Origin: Streptomyces roseoverticillatus
GTDB lineage: Bacteria > Actinomycetota > Actinomycetes > Streptomycetales > Streptomycetaceae
Direction of reading: 5' to 3'
Assembly: GCF_000719265.1 (NCBI RefSeq)
Contig: NZ_JOFL01000018.1
Span: 95,418 to 159,417 of the forward strand
Length of the DNA: 64,000 bases
Numbering within the stretch: the stretch's first letter is position 1; each line of letters starts with the position of its first letter. Below are positions 8,899 through 17,943 of this stretch, one piece after another. Below the pieces are notes generated by a model. That model did no database searches and was not told the origin of the DNA. It was given only the letters and a program-made list of their open reading frames with translations. The position numbers and the translations under genes were made by a program.

Positions 8899-11800
8899 CT
8901 AACGCCAGCCGTTTGCCTCAATATCTCTGACTATTGTCTCCCAGCTGGTCCCGGCAGGCCAGCTCTTGAGGATGGCTTCGGGGGGAACGGAATGTTTGGC
9001 AAGTATTTCGCGATCCCTCAGTGAAGCATCCTTAGCAAAATCAAACATCTCGTGAGGTGTCGGGAGATGTTCGGCCGCGTTGATGGTTTCAGAGTTAATC
9101 CTGTTGACATCCACCGCGATGATTGGGCGCTCGCCTTTGTTTCCGTATTTGGTAAAGGCGATATCTGGATCCGATGTTAGGGATATCCATGGTGAATTAT
9201 TGTGGCCAACTACATGCTCCCATGGTTGGACGTTTGTATCTGCGCCGGGGCGATGAAGCCCCTCGGCAGGGTCCTCTCCTTCTTTGAGTGCGCGATACCC
9301 CACCCTTGGCGAGTATGGGGTAAGCCCCAGTGGATCCATCCACGTGTAGGGGTTGTGGACGTACATCGCCGGGTTGGGGGCCGGGGCCAGGCCCAGCGGA
9401 TCCGGAGAGGTGTAGCGGGCCAATTCCGGGTCGTAGTGGCGGTGGTAGTTGTAGTGGAGGCCCGTTTCGGGGTCGAAGTACTGGCCCGGGAAGCGGAGTG
9501 GGGTGTACGTCGTGCTGTTCTTCGGCCACGTCGTCGTGCCCCAGAGGGTGGAGCGGGTGCGCCACGCCGTGCGGCCTGTCTCGTCGATCAACTCCGTCGG
9601 CGTGCCGACCAGGTCCGTCACGATGGCGAAGAAGCGGCGGTCCACCTCGCGTTGGGGCGCCTCCGCTGCCGAGATGCGTTCCGTTTGGGCTATCGGGTGG
9701 AGGCCCTGGTAGTCCCAGGTCAGGGTGATGGGGTTGGGCAACCCCACGGCCGTGCTGGTTTGTTCAGCAAGCGCCGCGCCGTCCCACGTGAAGTCCACGC
9801 GTTCCGCCACCTCGCCCGTCGCCGACAGGCGTTCCTTGGCTATGCGGCGGCCCAGGGGGTCGTACGCGTAGCGCCAGCGCGTGCCGTCCGGAGTCACCAC
9901 CGACCTCAGGCGGTCCTCCGCGTCCCACTCGTAGCGCCACGTGTCCGGCTTCCGCGAGAGGCGGGTCTTCTGCCGTACGACCACCCGGCCCTGCGCGTCG
10001 TGCTCGTAGCGGATCGAGCCCGCGCGGGATATTCGTGTGCCCGTGTACGTACGCGACCCCTGCGCCTCCGCGCCCGGGTGGCCCGCCGGCCACGTCGCCT
10101 CCGTCTGGTTACCCGCCTCGTCGTAGACGTACCGTTCCTGCCAGTTCGACGCGTTGACCGCCGTCACCCGGCCCGCCGCGTCCAGGTCGAACGCGCGGGA
10201 GCCGTTCGTGACGTCCGTGATGCCGGTGAGGTGGCCGTCGCGCCGGTAGGTGTAGGCGCGGTGCTGGAGGAGTTCCTCCCCGGCCCCCTCCAGGCCCTGG
10301 GACACCAGGCGGCCCACCGCGTCCCACGCCGACGACAGGGTCAGGCCCTGCCCGAATCGGCGCGCCACTTCCCGGCCCGCCGCGTCGTGTTCGACCTCGA
10401 AGACCTGCCCGGAAGCGGTCAGCGACGCGCGCCGTCCCGCCGCGTCGTACGTCCACGTGCTCACCGCCCCGCCCGGCGTCACCCGGCGCGTGCGCCGCCC
10501 GAGCGCGTCGTAGGCGAAGGTCGTCGTCCGATCGTTCACCGTCTCGGCCTTGATGCGACCGGAGCGGTCCCGGCTGTAGACAACGGTCGCGTCGGGACCG
10601 CACGCCTCCACCAGGCGTCCTGCCGCGTCGTGCACGTACGTCGTCTCCGCGCCCGCCGCGTCCTTCCGCACCACACGCCCCAGCACGTCGTGCTCGTACG
10701 TGATCGTCTCGCCCAGCCCGTTCGTACGGGAGACGAGTCGTCCCGCCGCGTCGTGCGCGTATGTCAGCGTCCGGCCGTCGAAGTCGGTCTCGGCGGCCGG
10801 ACGCCCGGCCGGGTCGTAGACGTAGTCCCAGGTCAGGCCCTGCGGGTTGGTGACGCGGGTGAGCTGCAGGCGGGTGTTGTGCGTGAACTCGTGGCACACG
10901 CCGTCCGGGCCGATCCGCGCCGTCAGGACGTCGAAGGGCCCGTACTCGTAGCGCGTGACGCCGCCGAGGGCATCCGCGTGCGCCGTGCAGTTGCCCTCGC
11001 CGTCGTACGTCCACCGTTCCTCGGCGCCGTCCGCGGCGATGCGCCGCGCGAGCTGCCCTTCCACCGTCCACGTCAGGCGGGTCGTGGAGCCGAGCGGGTC
11101 GATGACGGTCGTCACGCGGCCGAAGGAATCCCGGCGGTAGCAGGTGACGGAACCGAGCGGGTCAGTGATCGCGACCGGGAGGCCCGCCCTATTGCAGGTG
11201 ATGCGGGTGGTGTTACCCAGGGCGTCCGTCACCGAAGTGAGGTTGCCGAGGGCGTCGTACGCGTAACGCGTCTCCGCGCCCGAAGGGCCGGTCGTCGATG
11301 TGCGGTTGCCGGCTGCGTCGTACGCGTGCCGCCACACCGTTCCGTCCGCACCGGTCGTCGTCTCGGGCAGGCCGAGGGCGTCGTACGTGGCCGCGATCCG
11401 CTTCCCGTCCGGACGGAACACCTCGGCCAGGCGCCCCTCCTCGTCGTAGCGGAACTCCGTCCTGTGACCCAGGGGGTCCGTGTGCGAAAGAAGACGGTTG
11501 TGGCGATCCCAGGTGGACTGCGTAGTGGCACCCGAGGGATCAGTGACGGCCACGATCTGCGAGCGCCGGTTGATCGTGTAGGTAGTCGTGTGGCCCAGCG
11601 CGTCGGTCACCTTGGTGACGCGCAGGCCGCCGTCGTCAGGGGTGCCGTACGCGAGGGTGCACCGCATGTGCCCCTCTGTCCCCGACTCGAAGACGCAGCG
11701 GTCCTTGTCGTCGTAGGCGTATGTGTAGTGCGTGCCGTTCCGGTCCGTCCACGATGTCATCCGGCCGCGCTCGTCGTAGCCGAAACGCAGCGGCTGCCCG

Positions 11801-13656
11801 GAGGAGTTGAAGACCTTCGTGAGGCTGCCGGCCTCGTCGTAGCCGTAGCGGATCAGTTCCGTGTCGTCAGCCAGGTGCAGGGCGGTGATGCGGCCCGCCT
11901 CCGCGTCCGTGGTGATGCGGAGGCGGTAGCCGCCGGAATGGGCGAGCGCGGTGGGCGTGCCGTCGGCGTCGTACTCGTACGTGATCCAGTGGCCGTTGCG
12001 GTCGGTCAGCTGGCGCAGGAGCGCCTCATGACCGGCCGCCCCGTGCGGAACGAAGTGCCGTGTCCGGCCCGTCTCCGGTTCGGTGACGGCGTACGCGCCG
12101 TCCGCCTCGATCGCCAGCGGCCATCGGGGGCCCTTCGCCGGCAGTGTCGGCACACCCGCGACCGGATGCGGGTACTCCAGCAGCCGCCCGTGCTCGTCGA
12201 CGAAGATCACGCCCTCGTCGTCGATCTCCAGGCGCTGGTCGACGGTGCTCGCCCACGAGGGGCCGAACCAGCGGCCACAGTCGTAGCCGGACTTCACATG
12301 CCGGGAGAAGACCAGGGGAAGGCTGCCGGGCAGGGCGACGTCCGTCTGCGGAAGGAACATGCGGCCCGTTGCGATATCCACCGGGTCCGTAGGGCCGGTT
12401 TCCGCCGTCTGGGGGGCGTGGTTCGGCTCCTCCCGGTTCTCCCTGGCCGCGCGCCGCGCCGCCCCCTCCTCACCTGCTCGCGCCCCTGCCCGAGCCCCCG
12501 CCCGCGCACCGATCTCCGCGCCCTCCCTCGCCGCCCCCGCCCCGAAGCGCGTACCAGCGCCCGCGGCCCCACCGCTGGGCAGGGACAGGAGGAAGTTGCC
12601 GAGGAGGCGTCCCCCGGCCTCGGACGGGTCTGACCCCCAGCCGGGGCCGAGGAGCGCCCCCGGAATGCGCTCCGGGTGGGACGCGAGGGAGATGAGGCCG
12701 GCAGCGGTGTTGCTGACACCGTTGAGGTACTCCGCGGGGTGGGTGACGTTGTACGGGTCCAGCGGGTTCATGCTGCGGCCGAACTTCACCAGGTCCGTAC
12801 CGGCCCGGAAGACGCCGCCGCCGAAGTGGAGCAGCTCGACCTGCCCGCCCTGGGCGAAGTCCTGGGCGTCGTTCTTCATGCGGGTGTGGAAGGCCGGCTC
12901 CTTCGGTGCCGCCTCCACCGCCTTGTCGATCTTCGCTTTGGCCTCGCCCGCCGCCGTGTTGCGCTGCTTGCGCGCCTCGTCCAGGATGCGATGGGCTTCC
13001 TTGATGTCGGCCGCACCGGGGTCGTGGAACTCTCCCGGCCGCTCGCCCGGGTCCTTGCCGTCCTTCAGCTTCGCGTTGTACGCGTCGACCTTGTCGTTGT
13101 GGGCGTCGGCGGCCTCCTTCGTGGCCTTCTTGCCCTGCTTGTAGAGGCGGATCGCCTCCAGCGCCTGCTTTTGCGCCCAGCGGACGGTGTGCGCGTACGA
13201 GGTGAGAGCGTTCGCGGCGTGCTCGCAGGCGTCGGCGGCCTGCGCCCACTTCTTCGCCTCCGGGGCGATATGGGTGTCGAACGACTTCGCGCCCTCGCCC
13301 TTCCACTCCCCGGAGTGGACCCGCTGAAGCCCGGAGTGGGCGGTGTTGAAGGCCTTGTGGAAGGCGTGCAGGTGCTTGGCGGCGGCCTCGATGCCCCAGG
13401 GCTCGCCGTGGACCAGGGCCAGCGGGTTCTCGGTCTGGCCGAGCTGCTGTTCCTTGATCTCGGCGCCGAGTTCCGAGGCCGTGCGATCGCCCAGGTACCG
13501 GACGGCGAGCGCCTCGTCGTGCGCGCCGATCTTGTCGAGGGCCTTGGCGGCCTTGCCCGCGCCCCACTCGACGGCTTCGCCGGCTTTCTTCTCGACCTTG
13601 TGCACGCCCTTTTCGGCCAGCTCGCCGATGGCGTCGATCGGGTCCCAGAGGCCCAT
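8899..13656 (-). CDS. Rhs/YD-repeat polymorphic toxin with ART-like C-terminal tip
   Basis: This is a 1585-residue protein. The N-terminal ~400 residues are helical and ESX/T7SS-like (MGLWDPIDAIGELAEKG; long Ala/Lys/Glu helices). A DUF6531 domain follows from DPVDIATGRM (about residue 420), then many YD repeats (YDEAG, YDALG, YDAAGN), which form the Rhs shell. The Rhs core ends with YNYHRHYDPELARYTSPDPLGL and a final DPLGL at residues 1441-1445, the usual autocleavage boundary. The last 140 residues are the variable tip. YRALKEGED, a central SPWISLTSD and a late RDREILAKHSVPPEAI resemble the Arg / Ser-Thr-Ser / Glu arrangement of R-S-E-type ADP-ribosyltransferases. The ATG at 13656 overlaps the upstream stop (TGATG) and is preceded by GGAGGAG. 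Confidence 0.88.
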   Translation of the reverse strand: MGLWDPIDAIGELAEKGVHKVEKKAGEAVEWGAGKAAKALDKIGAHDEALAVRYLGDRTASELGAEIKEQQLGQTENPLALVHGEPWGIEAAAKHLHAFHKAFNTAHSGLQRVHSGEWKGEGAKSFDTHIAPEAKKWAQAADACEHAANALTSYAHTVRWAQKQALEAIRLYKQGKKATKEAADAHNDKVDAYNAKLKDGKDPGERPGEFHDPGAADIKEAHRILDEARKQRNTAAGEAKAKIDKAVEAAPKEPAFHTRMKNDAQDFAQGGQVELLHFGGGVFRAGTDLVKFGRSMNPLDPYNVTHPAEYLNGVSNTAAGLISLASHPERIPGALLGPGWGSDPSEAGGRLLGNFLLSLPSGGAAGAGTRFGAGAAREGAEIGARAGARAGARAGEEGAARRAARENREEPNHAPQTAETGPTDPVDIATGRMFLPQTDVALPGSLPLVFSRHVKSGYDCGRWFGPSWASTVDQRLEIDDEGVIFVDEHGRLLEYPHPVAGVPTLPAKGPRWPLAIEADGAYAVTEPETGRTRHFVPHGAAGHEALLRQLTDRNGHWITYEYDADGTPTALAHSGGYRLRITTDAEAGRITALHLADDTELIRYGYDEAGSLTKVFNSSGQPLRFGYDERGRMTSWTDRNGTHYTYAYDDKDRCVFESGTEGHMRCTLAYGTPDDGGLRVTKVTDALGHTTTYTINRRSQIVAVTDPSGATTQSTWDRHNRLLSHTDPLGHRTEFRYDEEGRLAEVFRPDGKRIAATYDALGLPETTTGADGTVWRHAYDAAGNRTSTTGPSGAETRYAYDALGNLTSVTDALGNTTRITCNRAGLPVAITDPLGSVTCYRRDSFGRVTTVIDPLGSTTRLTWTVEGQLARRIAADGAEERWTYDGEGNCTAHADALGGVTRYEYGPFDVLTARIGPDGVCHEFTHNTRLQLTRVTNPQGLTWDYVYDPAGRPAAETDFDGRTLTYAHDAAGRLVSRTNGLGETITYEHDVLGRVVRKDAAGAETTYVHDAAGRLVEACGPDATVVYSRDRSGRIKAETVNDRTTTFAYDALGRRTRRVTPGGAVSTWTYDAAGRRASLTASGQVFEVEHDAAGREVARRFGQGLTLSSAWDAVGRLVSQGLEGAGEELLQHRAYTYRRDGHLTGITDVTNGSRAFDLDAAGRVTAVNASNWQERYVYDEAGNQTEATWPAGHPGAEAQGSRTYTGTRISRAGSIRYEHDAQGRVVVRQKTRLSRKPDTWRYEWDAEDRLRSVVTPDGTRWRYAYDPLGRRIAKERLSATGEVAERVDFTWDGAALAEQTSTAVGLPNPITLTWDYQGLHPIAQTERISAAEAPQREVDRRFFAIVTDLVGTPTELIDETGRTAWRTRSTLWGTTTWPKNSTTYTPLRFPGQYFDPETGLHYNYHRHYDPELARYTSPDPLGLAPAPNPAMYVHNPYTWMDPLGLTPYSPRVGYRALKEGEDPAEGLHRPGADTNVQPWEHVVGHNNSPWISLTSDPDIAFTKYGNKGERPIIAVDVNRINSETINAAEHLPTPHEMFDFAKDASLRDREILAKHSVPPEAILKSWPAGTSWETIVRDIEANGWR

Positions 13657-14270
13657 CAGCCGCGCTCCTCCGGCATGCCGCCGTCCAGCTTGTCGGCGAG
13701 CTTGTTCGCCGTGTCCGTGCCCTGACGGCCGAGCGGGCCCTTGCCGAAGCCGTTGGCCGCGCCGGTGGAGGCGTCGCGGAGGGTGTTCGCCCAGACCTGG
13801 CGGCTGTTCTCCCCGGCCTTGCGGAAGGACTCGGCGCTGTAGTCCGGGTTGCGGAAGTCGTTGACGGGGTTGTCGGCGAGGATCTCGCTCATGGACTTCT
13901 TCTCGACGTCCTCTTCCAGTAGGTGCGGGTTGCCCATTGCGGCGTTCACGCCGACCTTGAATGAGTCCCGGATGTACACGTCCTGCTCGTGGTAGTAGCC
14001 CGCGGCGAGGCCGACCCGCTCGGCGAACTGGCTGCCGTCGTGGACCAGGGCACGGATGCCCCAGTCCCACCGGTTGCAGAAGGTTTTGAAGGCGGCGGCC
14101 AGCCCCTCGTGGCCCAGTTCCACGCCGCTGAGGGCGAGTTCGTCGAAGCCCCGGCCCACGGCCGCCTCACCGGGGGTACCGAGGGATTTGAGCTCGCCTA
14201 TGGCCTCGTTGATGCCCTTGGCGACGTTGTCGAGCGCGGCCGAGTCGGCGGCGAGGTTGGGGTCGTTCAC
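13656..14270 (-). CDS. ESX/WXG100-like partner of the Rhs toxin
   Basis: This 204-residue protein starts with an all-helical block (SAALDNVAKGINEAIGELKSLG, seen in parts) typical of the WXG100/EspC-like superfamily used as type VII secretion adaptors or effectors. A central Trp-rich turn (CNRWDWGIRALV) lies in the helical hairpin region. The GTG start overlaps the stop of the SseB-like gene (GTGA), and its stop overlaps the Rhs start (TGATG), so the three are translationally coupled. It probably delivers or chaperones the Rhs protein. No type VII secretion ATPase is in the window. Confidence 0.7.
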   Translation of the reverse strand: MNDPNLAADSAALDNVAKGINEAIGELKSLGTPGEAAVGRGFDELALSGVELGHEGLAAAFKTFCNRWDWGIRALVHDGSQFAERVGLAAGYYHEQDVYIRDSFKVGVNAAMGNPHLLEEDVEKKSMSEILADNPVNDFRNPDYSAESFRKAGENSRQVWANTLRDASTGAANGFGKGPLGRQGTDTANKLADKLDGGMPEERG

Positions 14271-14680
14271 GCCGCACCCTCAGCGTCCGTGTCCGCATCA
14301 ACGGCGTACGCGTCCGGCACGATCCCGACCACCGGCGGGAACAGCACGGGCTGCGGGCCGCCGACATCGAGCACGACGCCCGCCGGTACGCCGACCGCCG
14401 GCACGACCACGTCCAGCAGCCGCGCGCCCAGCACCGTCCGGTACGCACAGTCCGCCGTCCCGTCAGCCCCCTGCGCGAGCGCGAACCGCCCGAGGGCCGC
14501 CTCGTCCGTGAACGCGTAGATCCACCGGATCCCGCCGTACTCGGCCGCCGGCAGGTCACCCTGACCGTCCGTCGGTACCAGCACCGCCGTCCGCCGGAAC
14601 CAGCCCACCAACGCGGCCGGCCGCCCCTCCTCCGCGTACAGTGCGCGGATTTCGTCCCTCAATGCCGTCGATGACGTCAA
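14267..14680 (-). CDS. SseB-family protein, first gene of the Rhs operon
   Basis: The protein is 137 residues from a TTG at 14680, chosen because GGGAGG lies about 5 bp upstream; a TTG at 14713 lacks such a site. The fold signature is SseB-like: RTAVLVPTD, GGIRWIYAFTDEAALGRFA and the closing RLLDVVVPAVGVPAGVVLDVGG. SseB-domain proteins accompany type III and type VII/Rhs-type loci in actinobacteria as chaperone-like accessories. A second SseB-like domain is fused to DUF1266 at the other end of this operon. A secretion-accessory role is inferred. Confidence 0.75.
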   Translation of the reverse strand: MTSSTALRDEIRALYAEEGRPAALVGWFRRTAVLVPTDGQGDLPAAEYGGIRWIYAFTDEAALGRFALAQGADGTADCAYRTVLGARLLDVVVPAVGVPAGVVLDVGGPQPVLFPPVVGIVPDAYAVDADTDAEGAA

Positions 14681-14779
14681 CTCTCGCCTCCCCAACCCAG
14701 AGGAAGGGTACAAAATGAGGCCAGAGGTGCACTCACGGTATTCGGAGCGAAGAGCTCCGAACCACGGGGGAGGGACCGG

Positions 14780-16333
14780 ATGGCAGACACCACGGGCTTA
14801 ACGGACCTGACGGACAGTGGGCTGGCCGCGCAGGCACGGGCACTGGCCGCGGGCGACGTCTCCTCGCGCGAGCTCGTCGAGCGCGCGCTGGCCCGTATCG
14901 CGGAGACACAGCCCTTGCTCAACGCGTTCCGCCGCGTACGGGCCGGGGCCGCGCTCGCCGAGGCGGACGCGGCGGACCGGCGGCTGGCGGACGGCGGGCG
15001 AGCCCCGTTGCTGGGCGTCCCCGTCGCCGTAAAGGACGACGTCGACGTCGCAGGGGAGCCCACCGCCTTCGGCTGCGCAGGCGATTTCCCGCCGAAATCC
15101 GCCGACAGCGAGGCCGTACGACGGCTCCGCGCCGCGGGCGCGGTCATCGTCGGCAAGACGAACACGCCGGAGCTCGGGCAGTGGCCCGTCACGGAAGGCC
15201 CGGCGTTCGGCGCGACCCGCAATCCGTGGAGTACGGAGCACACGCCCGGCGGCTCCTCGGGCGGCGCCGCGGCAGCCGTCGCCGCAGGCCTCGTACCGGC
15301 CGCCCTCGGCTCGGACGGCGCCGGCTCGCTCCGGATCCCCGCCGCCTGGACGCACCTGGTCGGCATCAAACCGCAGCGCGGACGCGTCTCCACCTGGCCC
15401 GAGCCGGAGTCCTTCCGCGGCATCACCTGCTACGGACCCCTCGCCCGTACGGTCGCCGACGCCGCCCTCCTGCTCCACGCGGCGAGCGGCAGCCACGCCG
15501 GGGACCTCCACCGGCCGCGCCCTGTGGACGTCCTCAGCGCCGCCGACCGCGACCCCGGCCGGCTGCGGATCGCGCTCTCCCTGCGCCCCGCCTTCGCCGC
15601 CGCCCGCCAGCGGCTCGACCCCGAGGCCCGGGCCGCGACCCTCCGCATCGCCGAACGGCTGGCGGCCCTCGGCCACGAGGTGGTCGAGGAAGAGCCGCGC
15701 TACGGGCTGATCGGGCTCACCTTCGTGCCGCGCTCGATGTCCGGCGTACGGGAATGGGCCGGGCGCGTCCCCGATCCCGCCCTGCTCGACGCCCGCACGA
15801 AGGTCAACGCCCGCGGCGGGCTGCTGCTGGGCGGCGGGATCCTGCGCGTGGCCCGCGCCGCGGAGGAGCCGCTGCGGCGGCGCGTGGGAGAGATCTTCGA
15901 CCGCTTCGACGTCGTCCTGACCCCGACCACGGCGGTCCCGCCCCTGCGCATCGGAGACCTGTCCGGCCTGTCCAGCAGCCGTACGGACGCGACGATGATC
16001 GCGGCCTGCCCGTACTCCTGGCCGTGGAACGTCCTCGGCTGGCCGGGCATGAGCGTCCCGGCCGGCTTCACGACCACCGGCCTCCCCTTGGGCGCCCAGC
16101 TCCTCGGCCCGGCCGACAGCGAGCCGCGGCTCATCTCACTCGCGGCCCAACTGGAGGCGGAGGAGCGCTGGTTCGAGCGCCGCCCGAGGCCTGTCTACGG
16201 GATGGCTGCACGGGTGATCGAACACCAGACGGCCTTGGAGGAACCGCACGTGAATCCGTGGGCCTCGGAGAAATGCCCCCAGTGGTCGGCGAGTGAACGG
16301 AGGAGGGCCAGTCCGCGACCGCCGACGTCGTAG
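14780..16333 (+). CDS. amidase-signature family hydrolase
   Basis: The amidase-signature core is complete: catalytic Lys85 in GVPVAVKDDVDVAG, cis-Ser160 in TPGGSSGG and nucleophile Ser183 in GSDGAGSLRIPA. The family hydrolyses carboxamides; the chain length (about 470 residues to RPVYG) suits a small-molecule or peptide amidase rather than GatA, whose partners are absent. The last ~45 residues after RPVYG have no family counterpart and lie antisense to the 3' end of the ATPase gene (139-bp overlap). A missing stop or late frameshift may have extended the frame. The substrate is unknown. Confidence 0.88.
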   Translation: MADTTGLTDLTDSGLAAQARALAAGDVSSRELVERALARIAETQPLLNAFRRVRAGAALAEADAADRRLADGGRAPLLGVPVAVKDDVDVAGEPTAFGCAGDFPPKSADSEAVRRLRAAGAVIVGKTNTPELGQWPVTEGPAFGATRNPWSTEHTPGGSSGGAAAAVAAGLVPAALGSDGAGSLRIPAAWTHLVGIKPQRGRVSTWPEPESFRGITCYGPLARTVADAALLLHAASGSHAGDLHRPRPVDVLSAADRDPGRLRIALSLRPAFAAARQRLDPEARAATLRIAERLAALGHEVVEEEPRYGLIGLTFVPRSMSGVREWAGRVPDPALLDARTKVNARGGLLLGGGILRVARAAEEPLRRRVGEIFDRFDVVLTPTTAVPPLRIGDLSGLSSSRTDATMIAACPYSWPWNVLGWPGMSVPAGFTTTGLPLGAQLLGPADSEPRLISLAAQLEAEERWFERRPRPVYGMAARVIEHQTALEEPHVNPWASEKCPQWSASERRRASPRPPTS

Positions 16334-16644
16334 GGGTGGGGAACCGCGCGCGGCGCCGGCGGGAGGTCATCGGTGTCCCACGCAGTCAGCGTGAGTACGT
16401 CCCACTGCGACCAGGAGATGCGGAGTTCGGCGTCGTCGACGGTGTGCACGATCGCGTTGGTGATCAGCTCACTCGCCAACAGCTCGGCGCGGGAGACCAG
16501 ATCAGCCAGCTCGTGGGCGGTGAGCACGGCACGGACGGTGCCGCGCGCGATGGGAAGGGCGCGGGCATCGTTCGGCACGCGCAGCCGGTATTCGAACGGC
16601 TCGATCTCAGGAGCAACGGCGGGCTTTGGAGCAGGCAGGAGCAT
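16195..16644 (-). CDS. HATPase_c anti-sigma-like ATP-binding regulator
   Basis: This 149-residue protein consists of a single GHKL/HATPase domain related to RsbW/SpoIIAB kinases. It shows the N-box SELITNAIVHTVDDAELRIS (in part), then WDTDDLPP and GGRGLALLRSLADHWG. The ATG at 16644 has GGAGG 6 bp upstream; a longer frame to 16851 would read into the divergent promoter. Such proteins occur next to Xre-DUF5753 and DUF397 genes in Streptomyces WhiJ/AbaA-like loci. Those loci influence development and antibiotic production, and this one sits divergently to exactly that pair. The sequence AWCS-type C-terminus (SSKAVWCSITRA) is typical. Confidence 0.85.
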   Translation of the reverse strand: MLLPAPKPAVAPEIEPFEYRLRVPNDARALPIARGTVRAVLTAHELADLVSRAELLASELITNAIVHTVDDAELRISWSQWDVLTLTAWDTDDLPPAPRAVPHPYDVGGRGLALLRSLADHWGHFSEAHGFTCGSSKAVWCSITRAAIP

Positions 16645-16787
16645 GTCGCCTCCGGCGGGGTGGGGTGAAGTGGTGCCGCCCCCGGTGTCATTGCCGCGGT
16701 GCCACTGCGTGGGGGCAGGGCGGGGCGGTGCGCTTCCGGGTGGGCGGTGAGCTCGCGGTGTGAGCTGCGCGACACTCAACGTAGGTG

Positions 16788-16797
16788 CCAAATTTGG
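16788..16797. promoter_or_regulatory. perfect palindrome CCAAATTTGG in divergent promoter region
   Basis: A perfect 10-bp palindrome, in the context TGCCAAATTTGGAAC, lies between the divergent ATPase (start 16644) and Xre (start 16884) genes. Its AT-rich centre stands out in this GC-rich DNA. It is a good candidate operator for autoregulation by the Xre protein. Confidence 0.45.
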
Positions 16798-16883
16798 AAC
16801 TGCGCAACCGATCCTGTGAAGTTCGCCCCATCGGGGCTCGCTGTGACACATTGGCGCCGCAAGCGCGCGAGAAAGAGGACGAC

Positions 16884-17741
16884 ATGGCGAGGCGGACCAT
16901 CGTCACGGCCCGGCAGGAGCGGCTGGGCGCCGAGCTGCGGAAGCTGCGCGAGCGGGCGGGCGTTTCGGCGCGGGACGCTGCCACGGCTGTCGGGCGCGAC
17001 CAGGCGTGGCTGTCCCACATCGAGGCGGGCAACGCGGCGGTGGGCGCCGAGCGGACGCGTCTCCTTGCGGCGCGCTATGGCGTGGAGGATGCCGCCTTGG
17101 TCGATGCTCTCGCGGAGCGGGCGGCGGAGCGATCGCGGGGGTGGTGGGAAAAGTACCGGGGACGCATGAGGAGTCAGGCTCTGGACCTGGCGGAGCTGGA
17201 ATGGCACGCGAGTGCCCTACAGAGCGTGCAGATCGTCAACGTGCCGGGACTACTGCAGACTGAGGACTACGTGAGGTCCCTGTTTGCCTACGTGGCTGAT
17301 GAACTTGAGTCGGATGACGTCGATGTCGATACGGTCACTGCATTTCGCTTGCAGCGCCGAGCGGTACTCGAACGCGACAATCCTCCGGCCATCTCCACAA
17401 TCATGCATGAGGCTGCGCTGCGCATGAGGGTGAGCGATCGTAAAGTCGCCCGCGATCAACTCCACTTTCTGCTGGCTGCATCTGACCGGTCGGAGGTCAC
17501 AATCCGGGTTGTGCCGTTCGAGGCTGAGGGCTTCGCGGGTATGGGGTACTCGATGCTCTATGCGGCCGACCGCGTGGCCACCCTCGATACGGTCCAGGTA
17601 GACCATCTCCACGGCGGCGTTTTCTTTCACGCTGAGGAGCAACTCACCAAATATCGCAACCGTTGGAACAAGGTGGAGCGTGCAGCGCTCGGCCCGCGGG
17701 AGACGCGCGACCTCATCCATCGGATCGCACGCGAGCTGTGA
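16884..17741 (+). CDS. Xre-family regulator with DUF5753 (WhiJ-like)
   Basis: The protein has 285 residues. An N-terminal Xre helix-turn-helix (about residues 12-66, LRERAGVSARDAATAVGRDQ then WLSHIEAGN) is followed by the DUF5753 ligand/regulatory domain, which starts at the conserved WEKYRG and contains VNVPGLLQTEDYVRSL. The ATG at 16884 has AGAGGA 6-8 bp upstream and fits family length; the frame to 16785 is an extension through the promoter. Proteins of this type are controlled by small DUF397 partners, two of which follow directly. DNA binding in the divergent intergenic region is expected. Confidence 0.9.
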   Translation: MARRTIVTARQERLGAELRKLRERAGVSARDAATAVGRDQAWLSHIEAGNAAVGAERTRLLAARYGVEDAALVDALAERAAERSRGWWEKYRGRMRSQALDLAELEWHASALQSVQIVNVPGLLQTEDYVRSLFAYVADELESDDVDVDTVTAFRLQRRAVLERDNPPAISTIMHEAALRMRVSDRKVARDQLHFLLAASDRSEVTIRVVPFEAEGFAGMGYSMLYAADRVATLDTVQVDHLHGGVFFHAEEQLTKYRNRWNKVERAALGPRETRDLIHRIAREL

Positions 17742-17751
17742 GGGGCTGACG

Positions 17752-17943
17752 ATGCATACGGTTGCCTGGCAGAAGTCCACGTTCTCAGGGAACGAGCAGA
17801 CCAACGACTGTGTGGAAGTCGCCGCGATAGGGGAGGTGATGGCCCTCCGCGAGAGCGACACCCCCGTCACCATTGTGCGGACCACCCCGTCAGCCCTCGG
17901 CGCACTGATACGTACCCTCAAAGGGGGAGCGGGCCATGGATGA
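17752..17943 (+). CDS. DUF397 small protein, first copy
   Basis: This 63-residue protein has the DUF397 pattern WQKSTFSGNEQTNDCVEVA, then MALRESDTP and the C-terminal LGALIRTLKGG. It starts 10 bp after the Xre gene, so it is co-transcribed. DUF397 proteins bind and modulate DUF5753-type Xre regulators in Streptomyces. The start ATG at 17752 follows GAGGGG. Confidence 0.85.
   Translation: MHTVAWQKSTFSGNEQTNDCVEVAAIGEVMALRESDTPVTIVRTTPSALGALIRTLKGGAGHG

Noticed and set aside
13657..14070. N-terminal extension of the Rhs frame to 14070
   Set aside because: The extra 138 residues are the out-of-frame shadow of the ESX-like gene; the TGATG junction and ribosome binding site fix the start at 13656.
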